Source: Nitrospirales bacterium
GTDB taxonomy: Bacteria > Nitrospirota > Nitrospiria > Nitrospirales > UBA8639
Direction of reading: 5' to 3'
Length of the DNA stretch: 33,882 bases
Assembly (NCBI GenBank): GCA_029261235.1
Contig: JAJDBS010000019.1
Coordinates: forward strand, 1-33,882
This document shows, one piece after another, positions 7,794-16,094 of the stretch. Each line of letters begins with the position of its first letter. Within the stretch, counting starts at the first letter, position 1. The notes below the pieces were generated by a model. That model ran no database searches, was not told the origin of the DNA, and saw only the letters and a list, made by a program, of their open reading frames with translations. The translations under genes and the position numbers were made by a program.

Positions 7794-8780
7794 TTACATC
7801 AATGATTGGTCAATTGATGAAGTTGGCATTAAAAAAAGCTTTTTGACCATTTCCTCGGCCAGATGTTGATAGGCCTTTTCGATGTCTTCTACAACGGGAA
7901 GAGGATAGGGCCAAAGTGTGTAAAGTCGCCTTTTTGTTTCATAGACAAAAGTTTGATCGTACCAGACGGTCTTCTCGGTGCCTTGGAACAATCTTGCTCG
8001 AACGAATAGGGCAAACACCATTGGTGGGTTCATCTCCCCCTCGCGGTCGGCTGCTCTTTTCAACCAAAGCCTTTTCACGCTGAGTTCTAGAACGCTATCC
8101 ACGCCTTGTCCGCCTATACCTTCATTGGTCGGTAATTCCTCATAGGTCTGCCCATCATCAAACCTTTCCAGTGATTCCAAAGCCCGTGGCCCTTGCTCTG
8201 GAATCACCGCAAAAGTATGCGACGTTTTTGTACGAGCCTCTTTGAGAAAAAAGCTTTGAAAGGTTTCTTGTATGGGGTATTTTTCCAAAAAATCCCCAAG
8301 GGTCGCTTCAGCTGCTTCCACATACGCTGGAGGTTTGGCTGGTCTGAATGCCCCATAAATAGCACTTCCGAAACCTCCCAAAATGGCCACAGGGACAGTG
8401 AGGATATAGCAGACGCCCACTAAAACAACTGGAAGAGCAAAGCTATATATTACGACTCCCACCATTCTTTTTTCTACGTTCGATTTATTATCAGGAGGAC
8501 AGAGGTCCAATAACCACTGCCCACTTTTTTGCCCTCCCTCCAAGGCTCCCCGGCCTGTTCTTTCGAGGACTCCTTCCGTTTCTAGAGGGAGAGGCCTATC
8601 GAATTGAAAAACCGGCACTACTTGTCCCCTTACTACTCCGATTATCCCCAGCTGGCCACGGTATTTTTCTAAAAGGGATTCCGGTTTGGGATACACAGTA
8701 GGGCTGCCCACACAGCCCCACTGCCCCATGAGAAAGATTGCACTAAGCAGCAGGTTAAACAACTTTCTTTGCAGGTTCAT
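7794..8780 (-). CDS. Lipoprotein with Gly-rich membrane hairpin, paralogue 1 of 3
   Basis: From ATG 8780 the protein has about 328 residues; a GTG at 8801 would add 7. The signal ends in a lipobox (FLMGQWGC). Then comes GQLGIIGVV, a segment GRGALEGGQKSG, and a long hydrophobic hairpin with glycine spacing (GVVIYSFALPVVLVGVCYIL and ILGGFGSAIYG). The C-terminal part has SVLELSVKRLWLK, VRARLFQGTEKTVWYDQ and HLAEEMVKKLF. The genes ending at 14181 and 17986 show the same order with weaker identity (IGVV; LLEI or ILEV; an R/K-x-x-x-L/V repeat; LSEKIL or LAEQIV near the end), so I infer a paralogous family. The fold might be related to CsgG/GNA1162-type periplasmic lipoproteins, but this is only suggested by the strand pattern. 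Function unknown. Confidence 0.8.
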   Translation of the reverse strand: MNLQRKLFNLLLSAIFLMGQWGCVGSPTVYPKPESLLEKYRGQLGIIGVVRGQVVPVFQFDRPLPLETEGVLERTGRGALEGGQKSGQWLLDLCPPDNKSNVEKRMVGVVIYSFALPVVLVGVCYILTVPVAILGGFGSAIYGAFRPAKPPAYVEAAEATLGDFLEKYPIQETFQSFFLKEARTKTSHTFAVIPEQGPRALESLERFDDGQTYEELPTNEGIGGQGVDSVLELSVKRLWLKRAADREGEMNPPMVFALFVRARLFQGTEKTVWYDQTFVYETKRRLYTLWPYPLPVVEDIEKAYQHLAEEMVKKLFLMPTSSIDQSLM

Positions 8781-8957
8781 TATTTTGGTCGTTGGCTGCA
8801 CAAACGAAAACGCCGTCTACAAATTGGTAGAGATGTCTCAAAACACAATTTCTTTTCTAGGTTAACGACCTTCCTCGGTTTAAAAAAAAGAGAGAGAGGG
8901 CAAGTCAGGGATTGTAAATATCAAATCCTTCGCCCTCCCCCTCATTCAAGCCACTGC

Positions 8958-9656
8958 TTAATTATTCTCAATAGCCGCTTTGAAGGCCTTGGCCATGGCT
9001 CGATGCCCGGCATTTGAGGGGTGTACCTCAAACTGATCAGCGCCATTTCGTTGGATCAATCTCAACCCCTTTTTCCCTTCAAACGCCGAAAACACATCAG
9101 CTACGGGTACACCAAAAGCGCTGGCGACACCATCAACAATGCCGTTGAAGAGGAGAACGACAGGAGTCGCCATTGGAATTTCGGGAATATCATATAAGTT
9201 GCTGACATAGATTTCGGCTTCTGGGAGTTCTGTTCGTAATTGAAAAAGGATATTAGTTAAATTGGCTTGAAAGTTTCCCAGCACGGTTGCAGGATCTGCT
9301 CCGGTCAGAATGCTGGCCAGATCATTGCCCCCGACGGTGAGGGTAATCACCGTTGGCACGAAGGGATCAATCGCTAAAGGCACTTGCTTATCCAACACAT
9401 CCTGGCTTGTCGCTCCTATCAACCCCACATTACTGAGGAGGGTGTTTGGAATCTTGTCGAACACACCTTCTTTGTAGAGCAAATAGGCATACCCCTGTGT
9501 AGCAGGAACTGCTCCATACCCAGCCGCGAGACTATCTCCCATGGCCATATATCGAGTGTTATCTGCAAACTGCCATGGCACTTCAGCAGAGACCCCAAAG
9601 GGGAGAAGTAATGCTGCACTCAAAGCCACCGAGCTTAACCATTTAATGTGGGACAT
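8958..9656 (-). CDS. Secreted SGNH/GDSL-family esterase
   Basis: A 232-residue protein with a cleavable signal peptide (ending near GVSAEV) and the SGNH blocks in order. Block I is MAMGDSLAAGYG with nucleophile S42, block III is TVGGNDLAS with N111, and block V is HPSNAGH with catalytic H212. The Asp usually three residues before that His is Phe here (QFEVHPS), with E210 two residues before; some SGNH members use such variants. It would hydrolyse an ester, thioester or acyl-sugar in the periplasm or outside. The start at ATG 9656 has a good ribosome site (AAGGAG). It lies upstream of the paralogue-1 lipoprotein on the same strand, 177 bp apart, so co-transcription is possible. Confidence 0.9.
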   Translation of the reverse strand: MSHIKWLSSVALSAALLLPFGVSAEVPWQFADNTRYMAMGDSLAAGYGAVPATQGYAYLLYKEGVFDKIPNTLLSNVGLIGATSQDVLDKQVPLAIDPFVPTVITLTVGGNDLASILTGADPATVLGNFQANLTNILFQLRTELPEAEIYVSNLYDIPEIPMATPVVLLFNGIVDGVASAFGVPVADVFSAFEGKKGLRLIQRNGADQFEVHPSNAGHRAMAKAFKAAIENN

Positions 9657-9916
9657 AACCGACTCCTTTCGATTCGTGTGAACAATACAATTTTGCTTTT
9701 ACGTAGAGTTTTGCAACTGGCATTCCTAAAAACGAATATTTTCCTGCATCCCAATTTTAAAATGAATCAGATTATCGCTTCTTCAGGTACATCGATATTT
9801 TGTACGATCCATGGCTGAGAAAAAATTGTAGGAACAAAAAAATGATTCGGGTTTTTCCCAAAAGTCGACTTATTGGCTTCGCATTTTTCGTGAGAAGACC
9901 TTGTCTCCTAAAAGAG

Positions 9917-10124
9917 GCGTTGTGATTTGCTGAATTTAGCCACACCAAATTGTTCACCATGGTCCCAATATTCCCCTCTACAAAAAAAATGACTTCAAGC
10001 AGTATGGTTGGCTGCCGGCTTTGAATAAAACCACCTTCCCAAAGTTTTCTTCAGATTTACCCCCATTCATGGGCCAATGGAAATCGCCCAATAGGTTTAG
10101 TCTCTGCCGCGCACAACTTTTGCT
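9917..10124 (+). repeat. 207-bp noncoding repeat, copy A
   Basis: This segment begins GCGTTGTGATTTGCTGAATT and ends GCACAACTTTTGCT. It matches 15705-15910 along its full length with only a few small gaps, at roughly 80-85% identity by eye; the first 65 bases differ at just four positions. It has no reading frame shared by both copies. Its right end lies 110 bp before the start codon of the lipoprotein gene at 10235, and copy B lies 104 bp before the barrel gene at 16015. A shared promoter or regulatory leader is the simplest reading; an old mobile element is the alternative. The rest of the 9657-10234 gap shows nothing recognisable. Confidence 0.85.
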
Positions 10125-10234
10125 CTATAAAATTAAGAGATAGTTTTTGATGTTCCAGAACAAAGCAATGGAAAACGAGGCAATTGTTTAGACCGGAATC
10201 TCCCAAGGGAAATGAACACAAGGAGGAAAAAGAA

Positions 10235-10885
10235 ATGAGAAAGTTAATGCTTCTGGGCTTGTTGATATGCTTATCGATGGGAGTTGGGTGTGCGAGCGTG
10301 GTGTCTCTCGTTAATAACGGAGGGATTGACCAGGAGGTTTTCTTTACCTCTGATCCGCCCGGAGTGGAATTATATAGTTTTGGTACTTACAAGTTAGGTG
10401 AGACACCATTGACAGTACCCCTAGAACGGGTTAAGCACACTCAAATAATGGCGAAGAAAGAAGGGTTTGACGACCAAACCATATATGTGAAGGATCATTT
10501 CAATTATTGGTTTTGGGGAAACATCATCTGCTGCGGGCTTTTAGGTTCGACTACCGACTTTGCCTCTGGTGCAGTTGTTGAATTTGATCCTGACGAATAC
10601 TTTATTACGATGAAACAGAAAAATGCTTCCTTAGAGGAAAGGAATTTTCAAAAAGCCAAAATGGAGGCAAGAAATTTCATTCTCTCTAGTTATGCACAAA
10701 TAGGAAAAGACCTAGTAGCGGGAGGGGGTGAATACCTTTCCAGTTTGTATAAGTATTTAGGAATTGAGGATCAGTCTTTTCAAAGCCCCAGCTACAATAA
10801 ACTAAAAAATATTTATATGGACTCAAAAAACATACCGGATTTTGCCCAAACCATTTTGGAGCACTATTACCGAAGAACAGCGTGA
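10235..10885 (+). CDS. PEGA-like lipoprotein
   Basis: The start is ATG 10235, set by a strong ribosome site (AAGGAGGAAAA) and by the position of the signal peptide; the open frame extends back to 10184 without good reason. The protein has 216 residues: a lipoprotein signal with lipobox SMGVGCAS, then a PEGA-type beta unit (VFFTSDPPGVELYSFGTYKL, GETPLTVPLERVK, ending in a K-x-G-F-like step), a hydrophobic patch with two Cys (GNIICCGLLGS), and a helical C-terminal third with SSLYKYLGIE. PEGA domains are surface or periplasmic binding modules without catalysis. It is probably sorted to the outer membrane. It follows noncoding repeat copy A and precedes a barrel gene on the same strand by 246 bp. 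Confidence 0.82.
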   Translation: MRKLMLLGLLICLSMGVGCASVVSLVNNGGIDQEVFFTSDPPGVELYSFGTYKLGETPLTVPLERVKHTQIMAKKEGFDDQTIYVKDHFNYWFWGNIICCGLLGSTTDFASGAVVEFDPDEYFITMKQKNASLEERNFQKAKMEARNFILSSYAQIGKDLVAGGGEYLSSLYKYLGIEDQSFQSPSYNKLKNIYMDSKNIPDFAQTILEHYYRRTA

Positions 10886-11131
10886 TCCTAAATTTTCATC
10901 AAATTCCTTTGGTCTACCCCGCATGGGAAATTCCTTTATTAGGACTAAAAGGGGATCATGTTGAGGATTGTGGTTCTCGTTTAGTCCAATAAATAGTCGA
11001 TTTTCCTTAAGAGGAGTTTCATTCAAAAAAATATACAAAGGAACGTCACAATACAATCTCCCCCAAAAATCTAGAAAACTTAGGTGGGAGAAAATCTTGA
11101 TTACGTCCCAACATAAAAAAAGGAAAAAAAC

Positions 11132-11743
11132 ATGCCTTCTAATTACATGGTGAAAATTCTGTTCGGGTTTTTTCTTTTCATTGGCGCCACGGAGTTGGTG
11201 ATGGCCGAGAAAGTTGAACCTGAACACAAGGTTGTATTATCCGGCGCAGGCGGAATTTTCAACCCATTTGATGGGAAGACTGGATTTAGTGGATTGGGGC
11301 AACTGATGTTCCAAACCTCACCTCAGGTTCGTTTCGGAGGAGAATTTGAATTACGGGATTACCAGGCGGAATTGTTTAAGGTTAATAATGTTGACATTCA
11401 ATCTTTCATTTTGAGGGGAATTGGCCTGTTTTTCCTACGCCCTGAAGGCGTTTCACCATATATTGGTGCCGGGATTGGATTTTCGGTGAATAACTTTGAT
11501 GAAAATGAGGTGGAAAAGAGAAGGCCATCGATTAGAATAAAGAATGATATTGGTCTTGGGTTTGGAGTTCTAGGTTTGGTTGGCGTAGAGGTTCCAGTAG
11601 GCGATCGTTTTGCTTTCTTCGTTGAAGGAAGGGCCAGTGCCGATTTTCAAGTAACGAATACGGAAGAACCTGGTGGAGACGAGACAGACATTGAGAATAT
11701 CGGTGGAATAAGCGGGCTCGGGGGGATTCGCCTGCGTTTTTAA
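11132..11743 (+). CDS. Outer-membrane beta-barrel protein
   Basis: A 203-residue protein with a signal peptide (VKILFGFFLFIGATELVMAE) and a chain of alternating polar/hydrophobic strands separated by turns: KVVLSGAGGIF, QVRFGGEFELRDY, SFILRGIGLFFLRP, SPYIGAGIGFSV, FGVLGLVGVEVPVGD and RFAFFVEGRASADF. It ends in GIRLRF with a terminal Phe, the usual BAM recognition residue. This fits the small eight-stranded OMP family (PF13505-like). Ribosome site AAAGGA precedes ATG 11132; a second ATG at 11147 is possible. No periplasmic or plug domain is present. It may pair functionally with the lipoprotein just upstream, but no motif proves it. Confidence 0.82.
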   Translation: MPSNYMVKILFGFFLFIGATELVMAEKVEPEHKVVLSGAGGIFNPFDGKTGFSGLGQLMFQTSPQVRFGGEFELRDYQAELFKVNNVDIQSFILRGIGLFFLRPEGVSPYIGAGIGFSVNNFDENEVEKRRPSIRIKNDIGLGFGVLGLVGVEVPVGDRFAFFVEGRASADFQVTNTEEPGGDETDIENIGGISGLGGIRLRF

Positions 11744-11867
11744 TGACTCACCTGCAATTCTAAGAATGGATTCAACGGGTAAGTACAACTCAAGTTCTTG
11801 AGTAAGCAGAGCATCTGCAAGAACACCTTTTGGGCTGGTAGCAGAGACCAAAGCCAAAGAAACACAT

Positions 11868-11999
11868 ATGAGAGGCTACACTCAGCTGATTCGCGAACAA
11901 GGGCACCTAAGGTAGGCTCTATTGAATACGTACTAGAACCTAACACAAATGGCCATGGTGGTCGTCGTGCATAAAGAATTAGAGTCATCCATTAGCAGG
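11868..11999 (+). pseudogene. IS30-family transposase relic, N-terminal part only
   Basis: The frame beginning at ATG 11868 reads MRGYTQLIREQGHLR, stop, ALLNTY, stop, NLTQMAMVVVVHKELESSISR. Allowing for substitutions this is the start of an IS30 transposase: RGYxQLxxEQRYQIYALLK, then TQIAxxLGVHKSTISRE, the helix-turn-helix of the family. It carries two in-frame stops and breaks off after the HTH. The remaining part of an IS30 transposase is found in opposite orientation at 19562-20225. The rest of the gap 11744-12047 contains only the upstream flank and a palindrome. Confidence 0.65.
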
Positions 12000-12010
12000 C
12001 CCTGCTAATG
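11990..12010. repeat. 21-bp perfect palindrome
   Basis: Two 10-base arms, CATTAGCAGG and CCTGCTAATG, are exact reverse complements around a single C. There is no T-run on either side, so it is not a classic terminator. It lies at the broken edge of the IS30 relic and 37 bp past the stop of the alpha/beta-hydrolase gene. It may be a protein-binding site, a 3' hairpin of that minus-strand transcript, or the old target site of the element. Confidence 0.6.
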
Positions 12011-12047
12011 TGGTGCTCCCTAGTTCTTTGACCCCTATCCTAGAACA

Positions 12048-13328
12048 TCACTCACGATTAACAAAAGTGGTTAAGAGCGCCATGATTTTTTCTGTGGCTT
12101 GTCGTGAACGCAGGATACTGTCGTGATCTTCATTAAACCCAATGGTTTTGCTGGCCGCGTCTTGAGCTTCGGCTTTTAATTGACTCAAAAGGGAGACCGT
12201 TCCGTTGTCGTTCTTATGCCCGAAAGGGTGCAGACCGCCTTTAAAGCTAAAGAAGAGGTAATAGTCAATATGATCGGATAATGGCGTTTGGAAAAGCGCT
12301 TGTTGAAAGGGACTATTGGGAACCATGTCAATCCAAAAAGGGATGACGGCGGGAGCATGCTCCACACCGATTGGAGCTGCCTGGTGTCCGCCCCAAGGGG
12401 TCGAGATTGTGAGGAAGAGCACTCTGAGCTTTTGGTCCACATCCTTTTGCACAATGGTATTTATGAGAGATCGAGAAATGAGCCCTCCCATACTATGAGC
12501 AACGACCACCAATTTCTTAAATTTATCCTTCACGTAAATCTTACTGAGCGATTGAACCAGAAATTCGGCACTCATGGAAAGCCGAAGCCCTGATGGATAA
12601 TAGAAAATCCAGGGTTGAAAGCGGCTTCTGTCCAAATGGTGAATAAGAGAAGTCCATTGCCTAGGATAGCCACCAGCGCCATGGATAAAAACCACCGGTA
12701 TTTTTTCTGGGTCGAATGGTTCGAGGAAGAAGATGCCACCGCCAACCTTACGTAAGAATTGAATGGGTTCCCACAATCCTTGTTGACCGTTTTTTGGTGA
12801 AAACCTTGGATCCTCAAGAGTGACGATTTCGCCTGCCCGAATGTTAGGTAAATCCAGCTCGGCCCTCGTGGTTGGAGAGGTAAGATCAGGCGCTTCTGCT
12901 AAGGTAACCTCGTCAGGATGTTTCAGAGTCAGATCGAGATTGAAAAGATCCTCTCCAGATTTGACGTTGATAATCGAACCATTGTCGAAATACCCAGCAT
13001 ACTCCGTTGACTGATATACTAGGTCTTCATTCGCATCCTCAAACGCGGCAATAAGGTAGCGACCCGGCAAACGAATAAATGTGTAGAGTCCGGGTACGTG
13101 CTGGATGGAGTACCCGACCAGTTTCTTTTCAGCATCCAGAAGTTGATACGCTAAGACAATTAACGGTTTCTTGTGCGGAGACGTATTCGAAATTGTTCCT
13201 TGCAGAATGGATGTTTGCTCGAGAAATGCCACGTCTTTTTCTAATTTTTTGAAAGAACAACTCGAAAAATTGAGAAGAACAATTCCACAGAAAATAAGAC
13301 AAAGAAATTTATTAATTCTAAGCATCAT
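12048..13328 (-). CDS. Alpha/beta-hydrolase lipoprotein (lipase/esterase-like)
   Basis: From ATG 13328 (or 13325) the protein has about 426 residues; the longer frame would need a TTG at 13361. A lipobox (LLNFSSCS) gives a lipidated Cys at residue 24. Residues about 40-140 form a beta-sandwich like carboxypeptidase-regulatory domains (GLYTFIRLPGRYLIAAFED). The catalytic domain follows: VVFIHGAGGYPRQW with the oxyanion His-Gly, VVVAHSMGGLISR with nucleophile Ser (about 279), STPWGGHQAAP, and a C-terminal DHDSILRS carrying the likely catalytic His. This is the PGAP1/triacylglycerol-lipase-like hydrolase layout. It should act at the inner or outer membrane facing the periplasm, on esters of lipids or acylated polymers. 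No Shine-Dalgarno is evident. Confidence 0.87.
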   Translation of the reverse strand: MMLRINKFLCLIFCGIVLLNFSSCSFKKLEKDVAFLEQTSILQGTISNTSPHKKPLIVLAYQLLDAEKKLVGYSIQHVPGLYTFIRLPGRYLIAAFEDANEDLVYQSTEYAGYFDNGSIINVKSGEDLFNLDLTLKHPDEVTLAEAPDLTSPTTRAELDLPNIRAGEIVTLEDPRFSPKNGQQGLWEPIQFLRKVGGGIFFLEPFDPEKIPVVFIHGAGGYPRQWTSLIHHLDRSRFQPWIFYYPSGLRLSMSAEFLVQSLSKIYVKDKFKKLVVVAHSMGGLISRSLINTIVQKDVDQKLRVLFLTISTPWGGHQAAPIGVEHAPAVIPFWIDMVPNSPFQQALFQTPLSDHIDYYLFFSFKGGLHPFGHKNDNGTVSLLSQLKAEAQDAASKTIGFNEDHDSILRSRQATEKIMALLTTFVNRE

Positions 13329-13538
13329 ATAGGAAGGAAGCTGATAAAGCGTTATAGCCAAGCATCAGAAGAAACAGAAAGATCTACAAACATGTCACAA
13401 TTCCAATTGCTCTTGAGTTAGGTTAAAGTCCTTAAAAAAAATCTGCCAACGGAGTGAGTTGGGCTATTATTAAAAGACGCAGTAGGTGGAGGGCAGTTCG
13501 GCGTTTCCATGATTCTAATGGGAGTTAAGAGAATATAA

Positions 13539-14006
13539 CTACGAGCTACGAACCCAAGTACTGAGTTGCCTCATCAAATTAGTGCGCCCTTCATACTCTT
13601 TTGGTCTTGGGTCAATCACCTGAAATGATACGAGTTTATTATCGGCATTAAATATAGCTTTGGCCATTAGTTGATCACCTCTGGCTATTAGCTCCGATGG
13701 GAAGGCAATAACTTCCCACAGCCCCAAGGTAGCTGCAGAAACGATTAAATGGAGAACCCCTCGTTGTCCGGCACCTGAAGAACCCTCATAAAATGTATAG
13801 GTCTCTGTTCGGCCTCCATCTTTATTCCTATACCAAGAAATAGGCGTACCACATTGACTCAAAACGTAGGCATGGTCCACACCTTTTGAATTTTTTAGTC
13901 CTTCTATGTCGACTTTCGAAGGATGTTCAAAGGCAATCTTAGCACTACATCCTTGCGAAAAGAGCAATATGATGAGAAGGGTGAACAAAAACCGCAATTC
14001 TTTCAT
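13539..14006 (-). CDS. Small SmpA/OmlA-like lipoprotein
   Basis: The preferred start is ATG 14006, giving 155 residues beginning MKELRFLFTLLIILLFSQGC, a compact lipoprotein signal with lipobox; the frame opens at 14063 but that would bury the signal. The mature part has VLSQCGTPISWYRNKDGGRT followed by ETYTFYEG, which resembles the alpha-alpha-beta turn G-x-P-x-x-x-x-x....YxY of SmpA/BamE-like domains, then a Gly/Ala-rich hydrophobic helix (GVLHLIVSAATLGLWEVIAF) and a final strand KAIFNADNKLVSFQVID. The family link is tentative. It lies between two larger lipoprotein genes on the same strand. Confidence 0.72.
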   Translation of the reverse strand: MKELRFLFTLLIILLFSQGCSAKIAFEHPSKVDIEGLKNSKGVDHAYVLSQCGTPISWYRNKDGGRTETYTFYEGSSGAGQRGVLHLIVSAATLGLWEVIAFPSELIARGDQLMAKAIFNADNKLVSFQVIDPRPKEYEGRTNLMRQLSTWVRSS

Positions 14007-14180
14007 GTAAGGTTTCCATTTGATTAGTTCTTTGATGCGCTGAATCTTTTGCTTCATTAACAATAAATTATGCCACTTATGTCGGGATTGTGGAGCTTTG
14101 GTTTTTTAGACCAAATAGTATTAAGTCAGCATTGTCATTTTTCTGATAAGGTTAAAACCAGGTGGATGAAAACCCCCATT

Positions 14181-15464
14181 TCAGGGGAATGACCTATTTC
14201 TATCCGCTGGGGTGTCGATTTGATAGAATTCCCAATTTTCTCCCATGGCCAATTCAGCAAGAGCCAACACCCCAAATGAACTGATTTTGGCCCATACCGT
14301 AAAGCCCCTCGAGGCCTTACTCCATTCGGTGACTCGGGCTTTTCCATCCTGAACAAATCGTGCTCGGACAGACCATGTATTTACGGATGGACACAACCAG
14401 GTCTCTAAGGTATGCACATTCTCCATCAGACCATCCCTTTTGTACACCACTTCGCCTACCTGTGTTCTTGATTTCACCTTTGATTCCCAAATCCTGAGGT
14501 CATAAGTCACATTTTCTCCCGAAAAAGTTTCCCAACGCAGGGGAGGGCACCAGGATTTCAAGCGCTTCCTATCCCCCAAAAACCGAAGATCCCTTAAACC
14601 CTTAACTCGATATTCCGCATAGGCATCCAAAAAGAAACCCGCACCCGGAGCAAAGGTCCGTTCCTTAAAGGCATATCGCATGAAAAAGTCAATGAGGATT
14701 TTTTCGCTCAGACGCCGCGAAGCTCGAGGAAGCTCTTCTCGAAAATGCTGCGCCTGGTAGCTTGTCCACTCTTCTAAGGAGTGAATGTCCCCCAACTCGT
14801 CAAGAACGATCTGGTCATCAAGCACTTCCTGATCGGCAGTTCGAATGACCCGAACACGAGCAGAAAGGCCTAACCGCCTGGGTGGATCAATCTCAAAGGT
14901 CACGGGAAGCAAATTGACCATGGGTCCTTCGATTTCTAAAAGAGTGTCAAAAGATTCCCGAGGAGCTGGCAATTCCCCTTCATGCTTTTTCCCGGCTACA
15001 AGTGGAGTATTCTTTCCTGCTTCCATCGCATAGCCCGCTACCTGAGCGTCTGCAACCAGATCGCTCACCAGTAACTTGGCTAAACCGGCGTCGGTAATAG
15101 CATCGCCTAACAGCAATTCTACTTCGGTGGGGAGGGTCTCGGAACTGGCCTGATACAGGCCATACACGGAGCCGCCCACGGCTCCAGCCGCCGCCAATAC
15201 CGGGATACAGACAATGGCCCCCCAATAACATAAGACTCCGGCACCGCCCAAAACCGACCCTCTTCCTGCCCCTTTCCCTATGCTGCTCAGCCATCCTCGT
15301 CTGGAATCTTGCAAGGATTCCTCCTGCCCCTCCTTCACCACAACGCCTATGCGCCCCATTTCCTCTTGTGTCGATTCAGAAAGGATGGGGCCAGTATGTG
15401 CACAACCCTGATAAAAGACGAAGGCCAGCAGGACTAAGAGTCGAATGACAAAATTTTTGGTCAT
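14181..15464 (-). CDS. Lipoprotein with Gly-rich membrane hairpin, paralogue 2, plus C-terminal Fn3-like domain
   Basis: ATG 15464 is chosen because GAGGGG precedes it and the signal starts there; the frame is open back to 15536. The 427-residue protein has lipobox FVFYQGCA, then MGRIGVVV, GKGAGRGSVLGGAG and a Gly/Ala hydrophobic stretch (IVCIPVLAAAGAVGGSVYG). A domain parallel to the other two paralogues follows (SFDTLLEIEG, ARVRVIRTADQEVLDDQ, RRLSEKILIDFF). It is longer by about 150 residues: the extra part reads LRWETFSGENVTYDLRIWES, then VVYKRDGL, HTLETWLCP, WSVRARFVQDGKARVTEWS, a pattern of a fibronectin-III-like ligand-binding domain. Periplasmic or outer-membrane location is likely; function unknown. 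Confidence 0.8.
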   Translation of the reverse strand: MTKNFVIRLLVLLAFVFYQGCAHTGPILSESTQEEMGRIGVVVKEGQEESLQDSRRGWLSSIGKGAGRGSVLGGAGVLCYWGAIVCIPVLAAAGAVGGSVYGLYQASSETLPTEVELLLGDAITDAGLAKLLVSDLVADAQVAGYAMEAGKNTPLVAGKKHEGELPAPRESFDTLLEIEGPMVNLLPVTFEIDPPRRLGLSARVRVIRTADQEVLDDQIVLDELGDIHSLEEWTSYQAQHFREELPRASRRLSEKILIDFFMRYAFKERTFAPGAGFFLDAYAEYRVKGLRDLRFLGDRKRLKSWCPPLRWETFSGENVTYDLRIWESKVKSRTQVGEVVYKRDGLMENVHTLETWLCPSVNTWSVRARFVQDGKARVTEWSKASRGFTVWAKISSFGVLALAELAMGENWEFYQIDTPADRNRSFP

Positions 15465-15704
15465 GGTAATTAAGCCCCTCACAAAATCTGTTATGCAACG
15501 GGTGTTCCTTACAGCTAATATTGACCCATAGCCCACAAAAAAATAACTAGAATTCCTTTATCTGATTGGTGCATCTTCATTTTTGTACTAACTCTTACTG
15601 AAAATAATTGACGATATTAAAAACATTGATACAGAACTTTTTTGCCAAAAGTTGCCCCTAATGCCTTCACCTTTTTTTCAAGAAGACATTGTTTTATGAA
15701 AAAA

Positions 15705-15910
15705 GCGATGTGATTTGCTGAATTTAGCCACACCGAATTTTTCACCATAGTCCCAATATTCCCCTCTACGAAAAAATCATTTCAATCAGTATGATTGGCT
15801 GCTAGCTTTGAAAAACCCACTTTCCCAAATATTTTCTCTGCGTTACCCCCATTCATGGGTCAATGAAAATCACCCTACACGCTTAGTCTCCACGGCGTAC
15901 AACTTTTGCT
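15705..15910 (+). repeat. 207-bp noncoding repeat, copy B
   Basis: Partner of 9917-10124: starts GCGATGTGATTTGCTGAATT and ends GTACAACTTTTGCT, collinear over its whole length. Best kept blocks are its first 65 bases and the TTACCCCCATTCATGGG block in the second half. It ends 104 bp before ATG 16015 of the interrupted barrel gene. Just downstream, 15956-15973 forms a perfect 7-bp hairpin (GAAAGCG, loop GAAT, CGCTTTC) not present after copy A. The 240 bp between the lipoprotein start at 15464 and this copy hold nothing recognised. Confidence 0.85.
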
Positions 15911-16014
15911 TATTGAGAATATGGAATGACATTTCGTGAAGCCCCTAAAGAGTAAGAAAGCGGAATCGCTTTCGCGGAAAACTTCAAAAAACAAAGAGGT
16001 GGGAAGGAACTAAA

Positions 16015-16061
16015 ATGGCTCGGCGGGCAAAAAGATTTTTTCTCCAACTATTATTTGTTGG
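16015..16061 (+). pseudogene. 5' fragment of outer-membrane barrel gene, cut by IS3 element
   Basis: ATG 16015, preceded by GGAAGGA, encodes MARRAKRFFLQLLFVG, the front half of a signal peptide, and then runs into the insertion sequence at 16062. Deleting the element plus one copy of the TTGG duplication joins it in frame to VFCGINVLGSLPASVRAEVF at 17255 onward, giving a complete signal peptide with a cleavage site after a VRA-like motif. In the present sequence the frame ends inside the element after 11 more codons. Confidence 0.88.
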
Positions 16062-16094
16062 TGAACTGCCCCCATTCTTTGGCCAGTTCGGCTG

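Noticed and set aside
10823..11227. Minus-strand frame of 134 codons between the PEGA-like lipoprotein and the barrel gene
   Set aside because: It overlaps the ends of two well-supported plus-strand genes and its sequence (FFFLFLCW, many Lys) looks like the complement of A-rich leader DNA.
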